The notes under the pieces are model-generated. The model was not told the origin of the DNA. It worked only from the letters and a program-made list of their open reading frames with translations, and did not search any database. The translations under genes and the position numbers were made by a program. Shown piece after piece: positions 5,901 through 8,027 of a DNA stretch of 8,027 nt. The first letter of the stretch is position 1. Every line of letters starts with the position of its first letter. Source of the DNA: an uncultured Bacillaceae bacterium (lineage in GTDB: Bacteria; Bacillota; Bacilli; Bacillales; Caldibacillaceae); assembly GCA_937983015.1 (NCBI GenBank), contig CALKAK010000030.1, forward strand, positions 1 through 8,027, given 5' to 3'.

Positions 5901-7682
5901 GTGGGTAGTCCTGTTGGGAAAATTCGTTACATCAATGGACCGGTTGTAAAGGCAAAAAATATGCGTGAATTTAAATTTCGGGAAATGGTTACGGTTGGTG
6001 CCCAAAAACTAATCGGTGAAGTCATTTCCATCGATGGTGATGAAGGGACTATTCAAGTTTATGAAGAAACATCCGGCTTGAAAATCGGCGATGATGTCGT
6101 TTCTACCGGCAAGCCGCTTTCTGTGAAATTGGGACCGGGGATTGTCGGCGGCATATTTGATGGGATCCAGCGCCCACTGGATCAAATATATGAACGAACA
6201 GGTGGTTTTATTGGTGAAGGAGTCGGCTTGATTTCGATCGATGTTGACAAAAACTGGGATGTGACTATTACGGTCAAGGAAGGAGATCGTGTCTCCGCGG
6301 GCGACTGTTTTGGTTATGTGCAAGAAACCCCTTTAATTAAACACTATTTGATGATCCCCCCCGGGGTCAGCGGGGAGATTATTTTTTCCCGTGGTTCAGG
6401 AACCTATTCCATGGAAGAAGTGTTAATAAAGGTAAAAGACGATCGCCATGTTCATGAGCTGAAAATGTATCAAGAATGGCCGGTACGCATGCCCCGGCCG
6501 GTTTACGAACGACAAGCCATTGACCGTCCCCTTATTACCGGGCAACGGGTGATCGATACCTTTTTCCCGATCGCTAAAGGGGGGACGGTTGCAATTCCCG
6601 GCGGTTTCGGTACAGGAAAAACGATGACCCAGCATCAGCTGGCCAAATGGAGCGATGCGGATCTTATCGTATATATTGGTTGTGGGGAACGGGGAAATGA
6701 AATGACCGATGTATTGGAAGAGTTCCCGAAATTAAATGACCCGGAATCAGGCTTGCCCCTGATGAATCGTACGGTACTGATTGCCAATACTTCGAACATG
6801 CCGGTTGCGGCGCGCGAAGCATCGATTTATACGGGGATTACAATCGCCGAGTACTATCGCGATATGGGATATCATGTTGCAGTGATGGCCGATTCAACAT
6901 CTCGCTGGGCGGAAGCGCTTCGAGAGATTTCCGGCCGTCTTGAAGAAATGCCGGCTGAAGAAGGATATCCCGCTTATCTATCATCGCGACTGGCCGAATT
7001 TTATGAACGTGCGGGGTATGTGAAGACATTAAATAAACGCGATGGTTCCGTTACCATTATCGGTGCTGTGTCTCCAGCCGGTGGTGACTTTTCCGAGCCG
7101 GTCACGCAAAACACCCGCCGGTTCGTGGGAGCTTTTTTAGGACTGGATCGGAAATTAGCTTATTCCCGCCATTATCCTGCGATCAACTGGTTGACGAGTT
7201 ATAGTGGCTATATTGATGAACTGGCAGCCTGGTATCAAGAACATGTGGCGGATGATATGCTCACCCTTCGTGCAAAAATGTTGAAGCTATTAAATGAAGA
7301 AAGCAGTTTAGAGGAAATCGTTAAACTGGTTGGTGAAGATGTATTACCGGATGATCAGCGGTTGATTTTAGAAATCGCCCGGGTGCTAAAAATGGGTTAC
7401 CTGCAACAGAATGCTTTCCATAAAGAAGATACGTACGTGCCCTTGAAAAAGCAATATCATATGTTAAAAGTCATTGAATTATTATACGAACGTGCAAAAG
7501 AGGCAATAGCAAAAGGTATTCCTATTTCAAAAGTGAAAAATGAGGATGTGTTTTATGAAGTCATCCAAATGAAAAATCGAATACCGAACGATTTTACCGA
7601 TGAATTTACGAAATTAGAAAGAAAAATAAATGACTATTTTAATGAGTTATTACATGCTTATCGTTGGGAGCGGGTACCATGA
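5901..7682 (+). CDS. ntpA: V-type ATPase catalytic subunit A
   Basis: This 593-residue protein is full length for the catalytic subunit, which hydrolyses (or makes) ATP in the A3B3 head. It shows, in order, an N-terminal beta-barrel (GKIRYINGPVVKA), the A-subunit-specific insertion (about 110-190), and a nucleotide-binding domain. That domain has P-loop GGFGTGKT (234-241, Lys240, Thr241), catalytic Glu263 with Arg264 in GCGERGNE, and Walker B Asp331 in VAVMADSTSRW. It is followed by SGRLEEMPAEEGYPAYL and a helical C-terminal domain. Most family members have GPFGSGKT, so positions 235 (Pro to Gly) and 238 (Ser to Thr) differ. The start is GTG, chosen because GGAGGTGA (5886-5893) lies seven bases upstream and includes the stop of ntpE. 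The gene ends in an ATGA overlap with ntpB. Confidence 0.98.
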   Translation: MGSPVGKIRYINGPVVKAKNMREFKFREMVTVGAQKLIGEVISIDGDEGTIQVYEETSGLKIGDDVVSTGKPLSVKLGPGIVGGIFDGIQRPLDQIYERTGGFIGEGVGLISIDVDKNWDVTITVKEGDRVSAGDCFGYVQETPLIKHYLMIPPGVSGEIIFSRGSGTYSMEEVLIKVKDDRHVHELKMYQEWPVRMPRPVYERQAIDRPLITGQRVIDTFFPIAKGGTVAIPGGFGTGKTMTQHQLAKWSDADLIVYIGCGERGNEMTDVLEEFPKLNDPESGLPLMNRTVLIANTSNMPVAAREASIYTGITIAEYYRDMGYHVAVMADSTSRWAEALREISGRLEEMPAEEGYPAYLSSRLAEFYERAGYVKTLNKRDGSVTIIGAVSPAGGDFSEPVTQNTRRFVGAFLGLDRKLAYSRHYPAINWLTSYSGYIDELAAWYQEHVADDMLTLRAKMLKLLNEESSLEEIVKLVGEDVLPDDQRLILEIARVLKMGYLQQNAFHKEDTYVPLKKQYHMLKVIELLYERAKEAIAKGIPISKVKNEDVFYEVIQMKNRIPNDFTDEFTKLERKINDYFNELLHAYRWERVP

Positions 7683-8027
7683 TCATTAAAGAATATACCC
7701 AATTACAAAAACTAGAAGGCCCGTTGATGGTTGTTTCCGGAATTGACGAAGCAGCCTATGATGAAATTGTAGAAATTAAAACAAGCCAGGGACTAAAACA
7801 CGGACGTGTCATTCAATTAGAAGACGATATTGCTGTGATTCAAGTTTTTGAAGCAACGGCGAACCTTGCGGTAGATGATGTGCGTATTCGTTTTACAGGA
7901 AAACCATTAGAGATCAAGCTATCCAAGGATATTTTAGGAAGGACGTTTAATGGCATCGGTGAACCAATTGATGGCGGTGGCGAGATTTTTTACGGAGTCA
8001 GCCGTGATGTCAACGGGAGACCGATGA
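7679..8027 (+). CDS. ntpB: V-type ATPase subunit B, N-terminal part (truncated by window end)
   Basis: The first 116 residues are visible. MIIKEYTQLQKLEGPLMVV starts the N-terminal barrel. Then come YDEIVEI, HGRVIQLEDDIAVIQVFEAT and IRFTGKPLEIKLSKDILGR, and the fragment ends in GIGEPIDGGGE and DVNGRPM, all typical of the B (non-catalytic, nucleotide-binding interface) subunit, usually about 460 residues. B alternates with A in the head and supplies the arginine finger at the active site, a part not in this window. The ATG overlaps the stop of ntpA (ATGA at 7679-7682), with only a weak GGGAG (7666-7670) upstream. Translation is therefore probably coupled to ntpA, fitting the 1:1 ratio of A and B. 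Confidence 0.97.
   Translation, partial: MIIKEYTQLQKLEGPLMVVSGIDEAAYDEIVEIKTSQGLKHGRVIQLEDDIAVIQVFEATANLAVDDVRIRFTGKPLEIKLSKDILGRTFNGIGEPIDGGGEIFYGVSRDVNGRPM

Noticed and set aside
6009..6323. 104-codon minus-strand frame within subunit A
   Set aside because: It lies entirely under the conserved N-terminal region of the catalytic subunit, with no independent support.
1..8027. tRNA, rRNA, CRISPR array, insertion sequence or attachment site
   Set aside because: No regularly spaced repeats, transposase reading frame, terminal inverted repeats or tRNA-like cloverleaf were seen on either strand.

Overview
The window is the 5' part of an operon for a V-type (A/V-type) rotary ATPase. It is preceded by about 0.9 kb of gene-poor DNA and the 5' end of a LysR-type regulator on the opposite strand. 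Strong AGGTGG/GGAGGTGA Shine-Dalgarno sequences before almost every gene, AT-rich non-coding DNA, GTG and TTG starts, and the Ntp-type subunit set point to a low-GC Gram-positive (Bacillota, perhaps Bacillaceae-like). The species cannot be named from the sequence.

Region by region. (1) 1-173, minus strand: N-terminal 57 residues of a LysR-family activator/repressor, cut by the window edge. (2) 174-1107: no intact gene that I can defend. It holds the divergent promoter zone of the regulator, a candidate decayed membrane-protein gene (287-584) with a frameshift at a run of seven T, a second remnant reading frame (587-775), a terminator-like hairpin (508-535), an inverted repeat (790-809) and two candidate promoters for the operon (872-899 and 1017-1045). 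(3) 1108-8027, plus strand: eight tightly packed genes in the order stalk G-type (ntpF), C/d (ntpC), I/a (ntpI), proteolipid K (ntpK), F (ntpG), E (ntpE), catalytic A (ntpA) and B (ntpB, truncated by the window end). Intergenic gaps are 33 bases or less, and A and B overlap by ATGA.

How they work together. A and B form the catalytic hexamer. F, and a D subunit expected downstream, form the central shaft, and C is the socket joining shaft to rotor. K forms the membrane ring with ion-binding Glu126. I supplies the stator half-channels with Arg579 and Arg632. E and the small coiled-coil G-type subunit form the peripheral stalks. D is the one standard subunit not seen, presumably because the window stops inside B.

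Most interesting points: the proteolipid has an extra N-terminal two-helix extension ending in a signal-peptidase-like site; it lacks the Gln and Thr/Ser residues typical of Na+-binding rings, suggesting H+ coupling; the catalytic P-loop is GGFGTGKT instead of the common GPFGSGKT; gene order differs from the Enterococcus hirae ntp operon; and a decayed locus lies next to the LysR gene. I found no evidence of a wholly new system; this is a recognisable ATPase operon with lineage-specific variations.
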